Positions 1-9,150 of a stretch of DNA of 22,500 nucleotides are shown here, piece after piece. The notes under the pieces were generated by a model, which was not told where the DNA came from, did not search any database, and was given only the letters and a program-made list of their open reading frames with translations. The stretch comes from Zopfochytrium polystomum (Eukaryota > Chytridiomycota > Chytridiomycetes > Chytridiales > Chytridiaceae). A program made the translations under genes and the position numbers. How positions within the stretch are numbered: position 1 is the stretch's first letter; each line of letters starts with the position of its first letter. Location of the stretch: the NCBI GenBank assembly GCA_025765615.1, contig JAIVFJ010000520.1:1-22500 (forward strand), given 5' to 3'.

Positions 1-507
1 TGCAGCAAAAAGACTTCGACCACCCCCGTCACCCTGACCATCAACGGCGTCGTCTACTCCATCCCCGCAAACATCTACGTCCTCGACGCTGGCGACGGCA
101 CCTGCATCTCCGGCATCACCCGCGGCGCCTCCTCCGCCGGCGTCGGCATCCTCGGCGACATCTTCCTCAGGCAGTACTACAGCGTCTACGACAAGGCCAA
201 CGGCCGCGTCGGTTTCGCACTCGCCGTCCACCCCGGCGGTACCACCACCCCGACCACCACCTCCTCGTCCACGTCCACCTCCAAGGCGACGTCGACCACC
301 ACCAGCACCAGCACCAGCACCAAGGCGACGACCACCACCACCTCGTCGACTTGCGCCCACTCCATCTGCTCCACCGGCGCCAAGCTGACCGCCTCGTGCG
401 ACCCGTGCGCCGCAAAGATCATCGCCGCTGACTCGTACTGCGGGTCCACTTCGTGGGACTCGGTCTGCGTCGGAGAGGTCAAGTCCGTCTGCGGCATCAC
501 CTGCTGA
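1..507 (+). CDS. Secreted pepsin-like (A1) aspartic protease, 3' end, with Cys-rich C-terminal module
   Basis: The frame is open from base 1 to TGA at 505-507 (168 residues), so the 5' part, including both catalytic Asp motifs, lies outside the window. Residues 1 to about 77 match the C-terminal lobe of family A1: a 'TINGVVYSIP' strand, a DGTC cysteine, and the signature ILGDIFLRQYYSVYD followed by GRVGFA. A Thr/Ser/Lys-rich linker (about residues 79-117), probably O-glycosylated, joins this to a 51-residue tail (118-168) with eight cysteines in the order C-C-C-x2-C-YC-C-C-C, including SYCGSTSWDSVC. Such linker-plus-module layouts usually attach a secreted enzyme to a wall or carbohydrate; that role is inferred. 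Codons are strongly C-ending and the frame is unbroken. The protease call is firm. The tail resembles a small module I recall from chytrid and bacterial secreted proteins, but I cannot name it. Confidence 0.9.
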   Translation, partial: CSKKTSTTPVTLTINGVVYSIPANIYVLDAGDGTCISGITRGASSAGVGILGDIFLRQYYSVYDKANGRVGFALAVHPGGTTTPTTTSSSTSTSKATSTTTSTSTSTKATTTTTSSTCAHSICSTGAKLTASCDPCAAKIIAADSYCGSTSWDSVCVGEVKSVCGITC

Positions 508-1418
508 TAGCAGATGACCAAGGGGGGTAGTTTTACCGAACGGAAATGAGTAGCCTCGCGCTGTGTTGTTCCCATACCATATTTTTTCTTCTGAAAAGAA
601 CGAGGCCAGAGGCAGACCGTCTCGCCTCGCGCCAACATTCTTTCTACATTTTCTCCCTCCTTTTTTGTTTCTGTGCCTCTATTCCAAAAATCTGAGTGTC
701 GAATCCCAACACCCCCACCCACCCAGCTAATCTCAAACCTAACTCTTTGTGGGACGACAAAGATTCCGTCGTCCAAGGGATTACTATCTGAAATCTCGCA
801 CCCCCGCCTCCCTCCTCGATTCCCGGAAAATGAACATTTTAATAGTAGAGCCGTCGCTCAGTGACATCCGTCCATCCTTCCTTTTTTTTCGTTTTTTCGT
901 CTGATTCCAGGGTTAAACCCTGCACAGTTGAATTCGCCATGCGGGCGCTGGTTGGCAACTCACTGCAAGCTCCATGAAAGGCCAGGGGCGCCATTTTGGG
1001 GGACCATCAGGAAGAGTAAAAAACGAGGGAGAGAGTGCGGACGACCAAAAATCGATTGTCATTTACTCTTTTGTTCTCTTCGATCCCGGCTTTTCAAATT
1101 CTCGACCAACTGCTGCAGCCTACCTCCGCCGCCGTCGCCGCGGCTCGCATCAACAGGCCCGTCTCGCCCCCTCGCCAGACTAGCAACCTCGCCGCGCGCA
1201 ACACGTTGCTGAACCGGTCGCACGCTGGCCGAATGGACCGATGCCAATCGATTGCCGAACCCCACGCCTATTGGGGGGGGGGATGCGCAGCGGGACCGCC
1301 TGCGAAGACGAAACCACGAGCCACGACAAGACGCCGTCGCAATATAAAAAAATTTGGTCTTCGGTTTGGATTCCTTCCTCAGCTCCGCCATTAGAGGGAC
1401 GCCGCGCATCCCGCCCGC
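508..1418. other. Intergenic DNA downstream of the protease gene
   Basis: The first part is probably the 3' untranslated region of the protease gene; I see no clear AATAAA. A frame around 1090-1250 on the plus strand has fairly coding-like codon use, but it has no start, splice signal or recognisable product. An A/T-rich 'atataaaaaaa' at about 1341 could be a TATA-like element for a plus-strand gene starting near 1419. No gene is supported. Confidence 0.4.
908..922. repeat. 15-bp near-perfect palindrome
   Basis: The sequence cagggttaaaccctg is an inverted repeat with a single unpaired centre base. Its right arm, aaaccct, is one unit of the TTTAGGG-type telomere repeat, but there is only one unit per arm. 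It may be a protein-binding site or simply chance. Confidence 0.35.
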
Positions 1419-1618
1419 ATGCAAATCCACCGAAATCCACAACAGATTAACATCAGATTACTTTTCCCCCAGCTTCCAAACAATCAAGGAAACTTCTGGC
1501 GATGCGCAAGAAGTTTCCATACGCAAACGTTAACCAATGCCGCCGCTACAACGCGCCGGTCCTCCGTCGCTTCATCAGCCGCCGCCGCTCGCATCGTCTG
1601 CCAGTGTTCCGTGGATCT

Positions 1619-1657
<39 letters not shown>

Positions 1658-2290
1658 GAAAGGTGATCGGAGTAATGATGTGTGACGCGAAGAGGGTACA
1701 AGCATTCATCCTCACCATGCGCACGAATGCCCGCTTGAGGCTGACGACGAGGCGGCCTCTGTCGAGTGGCAGGTGCACGCCGTTCTCGTCGCTGGAATGC
1801 AAGTAAGGGACAAGAGAGGCGGGAAGAGAATGTCCGATCGAAGAGAGGATTCCTTCGTTAGGAGAGGTCCCACGCATAATAAAGTAAGGACCATGCGGCC
1901 ACCCACCATTCCGCGTCGACGACGCCCGCGCACAGCTCCGCGACCTCCGCGACCGTCACCCCGCGCTCGCCGCCGCCGCCGTCGCAGCCGACCCGAACCC
2001 GGCATTTTAAACACGACGCGTCGTCTCCTTCGCGACCACGTCCCAGTCCGTCCTCCGCGACGACCCCCCCGCCGTCGTCGTCCCCGGTCCCGCGGGTGCC
2101 ATCCTCGCCCCCGCCGCCGCCGCCAATGTCCACAAAGATCCCGCCGCTGACCACGCCGCCGTCACCCGCCTCCTTCGCCGCCGCCGCCGCACCATCTTCC
2201 TCCTTCCCCACCGCACCCGTCGCCTCCCGCGTGCCGCCGCGGTCCCAGTTCGCGCACCACGCTTCCCGCGCCGCGGCACGTACCGAAAAT
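1419..2290 (+). other. Candidate coding segment, product not recognised
   Basis: An ATG at 1419 opens a frame with an Arg/Ser/Ala-rich start containing RCARSFHTQT, which resembles a mitochondrial presequence. After the T36 tract, a short coding-like stretch contains EWQVHAVLVAGMQ and ends at a GTAAGG donor-like site at about 1802. A further frame with C-ending codons runs from about 1903 to 2280 and contains AVVVPGPAGAILAP, but a TAA at about 2008-2010 interrupts it. High GC keeps several frames open on both strands here, so codon use alone cannot decide. The segment may be a broken or mis-sequenced multi-exon gene, or not a gene at all. Confidence 0.2.
1621..1656. repeat. Poly-T tract, 36 bases
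   Basis: An uninterrupted run of 36 T. It could be the pyrimidine tract of a plus-strand intron or a slipped homopolymer. Its exact length is probably unreliable. Confidence 0.95.
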
Positions 2291-3540
2291 CAACCTCTTC
2301 CTCCTCCTCCTGTGCCTTCTCCTCCGCCTTTCGGCTGCCGTCCCCGCTGTCGCCGGTTGACCTGCCTTTGCTCCGCCGTCGTGATCCTCGTCGTCGAGAG
2401 AGACTGCAGCACCTTTCGCTTCCCGCGCTTTGACCGGCGCAGCACGGGCAGCGGCGGTGGTGGAGGTGGAGGCGGCGGACTGAGGGCGGCGTCGGATGCA
2501 GGAGAGACCGGTGCCTGGGAGGCCGTGGCGGCGGCCGACTTGCTCCGGGTCCTGCGCGGCGTGGCGACGGCCTTGGAGTTGGTGGGAGGCGCTGGATTGT
2601 TTTGGGCCACGGAACGGAGAAACAGGTCAGTACCCACCCGAACAAAAACGTCTAGCAAAAAAAAAAAAAAAAAAAAAAAAAAAGGAAACGGATGCACCCG
2701 CAGCGCCTCGCGCGCGTGGTCCTGCCGCTCGATCGCGCCGGCGTCGGCGAGTCGTCGTCGTCGTCGCTCCGGGGTGGCGGCGGCGGTCGTCGCGTCGGCT
2801 GATCCTCGGGTTCGGCGGGCGCTGGCTGGGGCGGAGGCAGCGGCCGGCGGGGGAGCGCGACGGCGTGGAGAGCAGCGGCGGCCGGTGGTCCTTTGGAGCG
2901 GGCGCCCGGGCGCGCGAGGCGGATCGCGTCGAAGCTGCGGGGAGCGCCCAAGGGTGGGTGTACGGCGTCGTGGAGTGGAAGTCGTCGGAGGCAGGCGGCC
3001 TCTGCCGGCGCCGTCGGCGCCTTCTGGCGGGGGGGCGGCGGCGGCTCCCCGGCGGAGGGTGAAAGCGCGTGGCTGGACGGTGTGGGCGGAGGGCCTGTGT
3101 GTGTGTGCGGGTGTGTGAGGTGCAAGAAGATCCAGGTTAGTCCTGCACAAACGATACACAAGATGCACGGAGTAGGTGGATGGCGGAAAGGAGGAGGAGT
3201 TTGCTGACGGGACTCAACACGGCCCCGCTGCTCCCTTCCCACGTAGCCCCTTCTCCTGTGTCCCTCGACCGGCCGGCCGACCGACCGTAGACGCGCCTCG
3301 AGGCGCTTAGCCCACTTGTCCTTCATTGCGCGGTTTGTGGCGAGATCTTCGGCCTTGTCAAAGATAACCCAACAGAAACAACCAAACTCCCCTTGCGTAT
3401 TGACCCTCTGCTTTCCTGATCGTGCCCCCGCTCACGCTTCTCTCCCAGTCTTCTGATCCGAGTGCAGCGATCACTCCAGCATTGCCTCCCCTCCTATTCG
3501 ATATTCGATCGAGCTCTGGGTACTGCCTCACCAGTGACAC
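2281..3540 (-). CDS. Candidate multi-exon gene for a basic, low-complexity (possibly nuclear) protein
   Basis: On the minus strand a frame down to 3436 ends at GTGAGC, and a possible exon starts at 3353 after ACAAG. Joining them keeps frame and gives ...SEDWERS-AEDLATNRAMKDKWAKRLEARL, the most protein-like stretch here. A further likely acceptor, CACACACAG, lies near 3094. Next comes a Pro/Ala/Arg-rich segment with SDDDDDSPTPARSSG near 2750. A T27-GCTAG acceptor-like sequence (the reverse of the A tract at 2657-2683) follows, and then a segment with SKAVATPRRTRSKSAAA, a proline run, RRSKRGKRKVLQSLS, an acidic DEDHDGG and an Arg-rich end before a GTACGT donor-like site near 2281. Basic clusters plus acidic runs suggest a nuclear protein; this is inference. 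One frame change near 2400 is needed. Boundaries are approximate and the family is not recognised. Confidence 0.3.
2657..2683. repeat. Poly-A tract, 27 bases
   Basis: An uninterrupted A run. Read on the minus strand it is a T27 tract followed by GCTAG, which would suit the 3' end of an intron in the candidate minus-strand gene. Confidence 0.95.
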
Positions 3541-3726
3541 CAGGCCACAACGGGCGGCTTTAGCAGAAGCGACGACGCCCCGACGTGGGTAGCGCCGCGT
3601 CGTCCCGCCTCTCCCAGCTTCTCTCTCACCTACCTTCCTTGCCGGCGGCCGCCACCCTCGCAGTCGCTCTCTTCCTCGCCGTACTCCTGCCCGCTCGTTC
3701 TACAACCCAACCAGTCTCCCGCGCCC

Positions 3727-5645
3727 ATGTTCCTCAACACGACCGCTCCAGCGCCACCACCACTGCCAGCCGATTCCTCCTCCGCCGGCGGAGGAAGCCG
3801 CAGCCCTCTCCCGCGTGCTGCGCGCCTTCCGCGCCTACGCCCCGCACGCCAACGCTGCCCTCTCCAAAAAGCGCCGCGACTACGCCGCCGTCGACCCAAA
3901 GCTGCGCCCCTCCTCCTCGCCGCCGGTGCAAGACACGACCACCCGAGACCACCGGTCGCCACGTGCCCGGCGTCGACGCCGTCGCCGCCCAGCATCGCAG
4001 AAACGCGCGCGTCGTCGAGGCCATGGTGATGGCGGCTGACCGACGCTGGCGGCGGCGGCGGTGGCGGGGGGAGGGGAGGGAGAAGAGAAGGACGCGCCGA
4101 GGCCGACCGAGGGCGATATGGACAAGGTGCGGAGCACGATTCGACAGTTTGTGAGGGACTGGCGGTCGAGGGCGCGGTCGAGCGTGCGGCGACCTACGCG
4201 CCGGTGCTGGAGGCCCTGGAGAGGGTGTATGCGGGCCGTCGGCGTGCCGCGAGAGGTATGTTTGCTCATTTTCGGTGAGTGGTTTCTGAATATTCTGATC
4301 ACAGGGGAGCCGTACGATACTGGTGCCAGGTGCTGGCCTCGGGAGACTTGCGTTCGAGATTGCAAAAGCTGGTGTGTGTGTGGGGCTTTGGTCTGATTCG
4401 TCCCGTTGGTGATTGCTTACTTCTACTTTCGCACCACGTGACTAACTCGACGAAGGATTTTCGAGCCAAGGGCAACGAATTCAGTTTTCTTCATGCTCAT
4501 TGCCTCCAACTACATCCTCAACACGTGAGACGCCAGGAACAGCCTTGTGTTATCAAAGCAAACGAAGTAGAAAGCTCACCGGATTCGTCCTCCCTACCTA
4601 TGTTGTTTGCAACAAACTACAAAAAAATAGAGTGACCGAGCCAAACCAAATCACCCTCTACCCCTGGATCCACGGATCCTCCAACCATGTCCGCGCGGCG
4701 GATCAGCTGGCTGCAGTCACTGTGCCGGACGTGGCAGTGCGGAACGCGATCCCACCGACGGCCGACTTTTCGATGGTCGCCGGAGACTTTCATCGAAGTC
4801 TACGGTGATCCCGATCAGAAAGGTTGGTGTTCTCTCCCCACGAACTGGGGTCCTTTCAGTCAATGCTCGTGCTTGGGTGGCGGTTCTTGGATGTTGGGGG
4901 CAACTTTGTTCACCACCACAACGACATCAAACAAATAGGTGGATGGAACGCCGTTGTCACCTGCTATTTCATCGACACGGCCAAGAAACATTTTCGAGTA
5001 CTTGCGGGTGATTGCGCACGCAGCTGGCGGACGGCGGGGTGTGGATCAATCTCGGTACAGGAAAAGAAAAGCAGCGCTTTTTCTTCCTTTTTGATTCGCT
5101 TGTTGCTTCTTAAGTATCCTTACCGTTCCACTTTTACCCATTTGTATGAACAAAGGCCCACTGCTGTACCATTTCGAAGGCATGAAGAACGAAATATCGG
5201 TCGACCTCACGCTGGAAGAAGTCAAGACGGCGGCGCGATCGCTGGGATTCGTGTTTGAGGTAGGGCGTTTGGTTGAGCTTTGATTCGTGGATTTGTAGGG
5301 TGTGGCCGCGCTTGGAAGAATTGTTCTCCTCAAGGATCGTTTTCCCTCATCTGCTGCACGTATCGCCTCCCACACTCTCCCTCAAAAACAGGAGGAATCC
5401 ATGATGGAGTCCACGTACACGTCCAACCCAAATTCAATGCTCAAATGTAAAGTCCTCCTTCTTTTGTGCTTGTTGCTTCTTGCCTTCTACATGCAGTTTG
5501 AGCGTTGCACTTACAGATAGAACCCCTCCACTCCTATCTTCTCGCCCCCCCTCCCACCCCAGACCGGTACAATTGCGCATTCTGGGTCGCACGCAAAATG
5601 GGGTGGGAGCGAGTTTACACGTTCCGCATGAGGAGGGTTGACTGA
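3727..5645 (+). CDS. N2227-family (carnosine N-methyltransferase-like) SAM methyltransferase, eight exons
   Basis: This family methylates carnosine or related imidazole dipeptides using SAM; its substrate in this fungus is unknown. Exons: 3727-4255, 4305-4371, 4456-4524, 4631-4822, 4939-5054, 5156-5259, 5392-5446 and 5563-5645 (TGA). Introns 2 to 7 are GT-AG and keep phase; intron 2 has CTAAC at 4442. Recognisable blocks in order: RVLRAFRAYAPHANAAL (N-terminal helix), STIRQFVRDW, SAM motif LVPGAGLGRLAFEIAKAG, NEFSF then [79 protein letters not shown] and CAFWVARKMGW. Block order and overall size match the family. At least seven one-base frame slips occur, mostly in runs such as CCCC, GGG, TTTT and AAA (near 3905, 3945, 4170, 4470, 4490, 4790, 4995). 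The start is uncertain: ATG 3727 is not in the frame of the first conserved block, so an upstream exon is possible. Confidence 0.88.
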
Positions 5646-6000
5646 CTGGGGGGTTTTCTTTTGGCCGCCTTGAAGTTGCGAGGCCCCGCCCCCCTAACGA
5701 ATGCGCGAAGAATGAATGCTGGCCCTCCAGCCGACTGCGCTTGGCATTCATTTCTTTTCGAGGGCGGTCAGTTCCAACAGAGGGCGAGAGGAGGAGAGTC
5801 GCGGTGGTGGGTCGCAGCGGGACTCGTGATGGGGTTTTCAATCACCACGATGCCAGCAACCCCAGACAAAAAAAAGTCTAAAGAAAACATCCGCTCCCAC
5901 CCTCCGTCATTCCCATGCTAATACCCACATCGCGAACGCACTGGCAAAAGAGCAAATACCCGTCGGGGGAGGACCAGCGGACGACGGAAAAGAGGCGAGA

Positions 6001-6077
<77 letters not shown>

Positions 6078-6217
6078 CTGTGTGAGTGTGTGAGAGGAAG
6101 GAGATAGAGTCGGAGACCGCCAGCCGAACTGGGGTTAAAAAAAAACGAAGTAAGAAAAGACGAAAAAACACTGCTCGATCCCCGTCTCCCTGTCCTCTCC
6201 AACCGGGTAGGGCTGCT
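5646..6217. other. Intergenic DNA between methyltransferase and ABC transporter genes
   Basis: No gene is supported here. The main feature is the (AG)n tract at 6004-6070. The long Ser-Leu minus-strand frame across that tract is a by-product of the repeat. The 5' leader or first exon of the ABC gene may begin near the end of this stretch, because its reading frame stays open upstream to about 6218. Confidence 0.5.
6004..6070. repeat. (AG)n microsatellite, about 33 units
   Basis: An uninterrupted GA/AG dinucleotide run. All purines lie on the plus strand, so it could form triplex DNA or act as a GAGA-type promoter element for the downstream ABC gene. It is also a likely site of length error. 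Confidence 0.97.
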
Positions 6218-6372
6218 AATATTGTAACTACGCTTGCACTCACCCGCCTACCCCCGCCGCCGCCGCCACAACCGACCGCCCGCCTTCGGTATTTGCCCCC
6301 GCATCCAATAGACAGCACGACTTTCACCCACTCACCACGTCCGACAACCCGGAGAGAGACCGCCACACCGAT

Positions 6373-7065
6373 GTGGAAGTAGACCCGCAAATCGCCCAAC
6401 CCACCCCCCTGAGCTCTAGTTACAACAAGGGAGGCCGCAAATCGGACAAGAAGAAAAAGATGACAGGTGATGCCGAGGAGGCCCTCGCCCCAGAGTTTGC
6501 CAAAGAGGAGCCAAAAGGTGTCAACTACTTTGTAAGTCAATGGCTGACAAAAGCACAACCCGCTCACCTCTCTTCGCATTCACTATTATGAGTGACCAAA
6601 TTAACCATCCGTCCACAGCAACTCTACCGTTCTGCATCGCCAGCAGATGTCATTCTCATGGTCTTTGGAATGCTTATGGCAATGGTTGCGGGAGCGATGG
6701 CACTGCTTACAACGTGAGTTACACTTGTAACAGGAAAATCGCAAATCTGACCTACTCCGAATCGAGTGTCCTCACAGGAAGCCTGGTGAATCGCCTTGTA
6801 GCAAGACAATCTCATGCCCAGCGTCATTGACAAGACAAAGTGGTTTCTGTATCTCGCGCTTATCACTTTCGGGCCCACTTGTGAGTTTTCTATCTGTCAC
6901 AATTCGCGATTCGTTTCCCGCTATCGCCCCTACATTCTTAATGCTAGACCTATACATGGCGATCTTTGTTGGCCTCGGCGAGAAGCAGTCCCACCGCATT
7001 CGTCAGGAGTATCTCCGCTCCGTTCTTCGTCAGAATATTGGATGGCATGACCACGAAGGAGCCCA
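6373..7065 (+). pseudogene. ABC-B type exporter (P-glycoprotein/Ste6-like), 5' fragment cut off in the first membrane domain
   Basis: Four exon pieces are readable: up to 6531, 6619-6713, 6802-6880 and 6948 to about 7065, with donors GTAAGT, GTGAGT and GTGAGT and acceptors CACAG, TGTAG and GCTAG. The N-terminus is hydrophilic and Lys-rich (RKSDKKKKMTGD, then KEEPKGVNYF). It leads into LYRSASPADVILMVFGMLMA (first membrane helix of the exporter fold), TKWFLYLALITFGPT (second helix) and VGLGEKQSHRIRQEYLRSVL followed by RQNIGWHDHEGA, the classic first intracellular loop of ABCB/Ste6 exporters. Family members continue for over 1,000 more residues with two ATP-binding cassettes; here the match stops at HEGA and ankyrin-like sequence follows at once. 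A one-base frame change occurs near 6810. No ATG is in frame upstream within the open stretch, so the start is unresolved. A functional exporter cannot be made from this fragment. Confidence 0.8.
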
Positions 7066-7071
7066 GACCAG

Positions 7072-7368
7072 TCCGTCCGCATCGCTGTAAACAGCGACAG
7101 GATTCGCACTTTGCAGTGGTGGAGGGACAGCGGGCTTACCGTTGACTGGGATGCCAACTTTTTCGTGCGTTCTCGAAACCGTAGAGTGTTGGACTGGTGA
7201 TAAGCGTCGGAAATGTTCCAGGAGTGGCTGGAGAGTTGACCTGACCGGCTATATTCGGTATTTTTTTAAACGTTCACGGTCATATAGGACGGTAATGGCG
7301 GGATGCGGGAACGTGCTTCGGGCGATTGGATAAATGGTAAAGAGCGTAGGTGAAGTGTCAATGCTGGG
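7072..7368 (+). pseudogene. Degenerate copy of the 3' end of the ankyrin-like repeat gene
   Basis: This segment aligns base by base with 10154 to about 10467. It reads VRIAVNSDRIRTLQWWRDSG, then LTVDWDANFFVRSRN, then VLDW and a TGA at 7198-7200, against VHIAVENGVVQSLRWWRSSG, LRVNWDPNSFVFARY and VLVWW in the downstream gene. The W-to-W spacing (78 bases) is identical. The match continues through the decayed C-terminal part and beyond the downstream gene's stop codon (aaagagcgt.. gtgaagtgtca.tgctg), so this is a DNA-level segmental duplication. Early stops make it non-functional. It directly abuts the truncated ABC gene. Confidence 0.85.
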
Positions 7369-7586
7369 CAAAATTGAATCTTAGAGAGTGATCTGTTCCC
7401 AGACCGTCAGTTGGACTTCTTCGCAGAGAGAAATGTGAAGCGCCGACCACGACAGGAGCGCACTGAGCGAGGCCACCTGATTTGCACTAGCTACAAACAG
7501 CACTTTTACCACGCTTAGACGTCCCACTTGCGTGCATGATGAAGCGCAGTCCTGTACATTTAGCTTCCCCCACCCCGACCGGCGGA
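7369..7586. other. Short segment downstream of the minus-strand membrane-protein gene
   Basis: On the minus strand a frame ending at 7381 contains KLNVQDCASSCTQVG. It could be a frame-shifted continuation of the neighbouring membrane protein's Cys-containing ectodomain. Its codons are less biased than elsewhere, so it may equally be 3' untranslated sequence. Confidence 0.3.
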
Positions 7587-9037
7587 CTAAACTGCCATTA
7601 ATGTAAAGTTGGCGCACGGGATAACGATCGTGCTAATCGCGTCCGGGCTGGTCGCACACGTTCCGTTTCCGTTGTACAACGTCAACCCGCGCAACGTCCA
7701 GGTCTGTTCCAGCAACCCCGTGCACGGCAAAAGCCCTGGCCCACCCCTGCCCGTCCGATGGACGCGATGTATTTTAATGAAACAGAAGAAAAGTAAAAAA
7801 AACTGGGCTTGAAAGGTGACAAACCGTGGACTTTGGGAGGACCGCCAGACACAACCCCGTCGCGCCGTGAACCCACGCCGCGCCCTGCTCGCCCGCGTAC
7901 ACTTGCGTCCCGTCCCGCTGCGCCGGTGCCTCGCACAGTCGAATATGGAGGCCCGTTGAGTTCGGCCGCGGCCCCAAGCAACCGATGACTGAGCCGAGGT
8001 CGACCACGAGGATTGGAACAGCGGCGGGATCGGATCCGCGGAGGGAGTGGGGGAGACGGAGCTTGCCCGGCGAGGTGTCGGTGGAGGCGGGAGGATGTGC
8101 GTCGATGTTGATGGCGGTGGCGGTGTGGTGGTGGACGGCGATTTGGATGAGGTGTTGTTGTCGGCCGCTGTGGTGGGTCCGGCGATGAGGGCAGATCCGG
8201 AGGAGAGTAACAGCGAGGATGTTGTTGTTTGATTTATGCCTGATAAGGAGGCTCCCGGTTGGGAGGTTGCGGGAGTGAACTGTGCGGCCAGAGACGTGGA
8301 TTGAGGAGATGCGCCGGTGGATGTTCTTGACAAAGCAGTGCTGTAACTGGAAGAATCGAAACGAGGTAAAGAGGTCGACACGCTGGTTGTGGAGCTGGCA
8401 GCGTCCGCACCGCCACTCCGAGTTCCCAACTTCAACCCGAGCACTGAGCCAGTCGCGATCGCGCAGCACACGATGACTACCAATGCGACGAGCGTCCCAA
8501 GAAGGATAGCCCTCCTTCGACCATTTCCCTCTGAAAAGGGCGTGAGATCATGGCGGCATAGTGAATGCAAGCTCAAAACCATGAGAGAAAAGCGTTACCA
8601 TTCCCTTTGTCCACTTTCGAGTGGGTAGTGCCGAACGACGGGTACGTGAGAGCGCCGGGTGGCTCGCGGGGCGGTTGCTGCGGAGGGAAGGAGAAGGAGT
8701 GCTCGGAACCCGCCGTTGCGGCCTTTTTAGTGGACGGGTTTGGCAGCGCGTGCCGTCCGAGTCCGTCTGTTCCGAGAGGAACCGGGCCGGCCGCGCCTCG
8801 AACGTCGGTCGTCCCCGTTGTTCCAGCAGCCGCCGCCGCTGCCGCCGCCGTTGCGTTCACGTCCGCACGCAGCACGGCGACGTACGGCAGAGCGTTCGCA
8901 GCCTTCTCGGCTGTTAGAGGCGCGAGCGCCAGTGCCGGGCGATCGCTGAAAGTGCTGATGGTGCTGGCGGCGGCCACTGTGGTGGCGGTGGTGACGGCCG
9001 GCGGCGCGGACGCTGTCGGCGCCGTTGTAGTCGACAT
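7587..9037 (-). CDS. Single-pass membrane protein with Ser/Thr-rich stalk and Cys-containing ectodomain
   Basis: Exon 1 runs from ATG at 9037 to 8599, followed by donor GTAACG and acceptor TTTTCAG (intron 8598-8531); exon 2 resumes in frame. The N-terminal 150 or so residues are Ala/Thr/Pro-rich and soluble. RRR then precedes a strong membrane segment, AILLGTLVALVVIVCCAIAT (about residues 152-175). Next comes a long Ser/Thr/Pro stalk with NxS/T sites, typical of a heavily glycosylated surface sensor or mucin-like protein. Beyond about 8030 the convincing frame shifts by one and shows VIGCLGPRPNSTGLHIRLCE and ATGLCLAV. After a probable intron (about 7840-7740) the original frame gives PCTGLLEQTWTL and NGNGTCATSP before TAG at 7587. 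The last two parts faintly resemble a ricin-B-type beta-trefoil (GCLG, EQTW, TGLCL), but this is tentative. Topology (N-terminus inside) is inferred from the Arg cluster. Real gene likely; function unknown. Confidence 0.6.
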
Positions 9038-9087
9038 TGGAGAGAATGTCTTGCCTCGCCCTTTTTTTTATGGTTCTTTTTTTTTTG

Positions 9088-9150
9088 GTCTGTCTGTCTG
9101 CCTATCTGTCCGTCTGCTGTCAGTCTGGCTGTCTGTCTGTCTGTCTGCTG
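9088..9150. repeat. Interrupted (CTGT)n tetranucleotide tract
   Basis: Imperfect CTGT/CTGC repeats lie just upstream of the start of the minus-strand membrane-protein gene, within its probable promoter or 5' leader. Confidence 0.85.

Noticed and set aside
908..922. Telomere-like ggttaaaccct
   Set aside because: There is only one unit per arm and no array, so it is not a telomere or a clear interstitial telomeric repeat.
2096..3118. 340-codon plus-strand frame with Pro, Gly and Arg runs
   Set aside because: It is open because of base composition, crosses a poly-A tract, and conflicts with better exon-like signals on the minus strand.
5878..6579. Long minus-strand frame with a Leu-Ser run
   Set aside because: The run is only the translation of the (AG)n microsatellite, and the rest overlaps the exporter exon on the opposite strand.
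8010..8030. Nineteen-base GT...AG 'intron' between the stalk and tip frames of the membrane protein
   Set aside because: It is far shorter than every other intron in the window; an indel is the better explanation.
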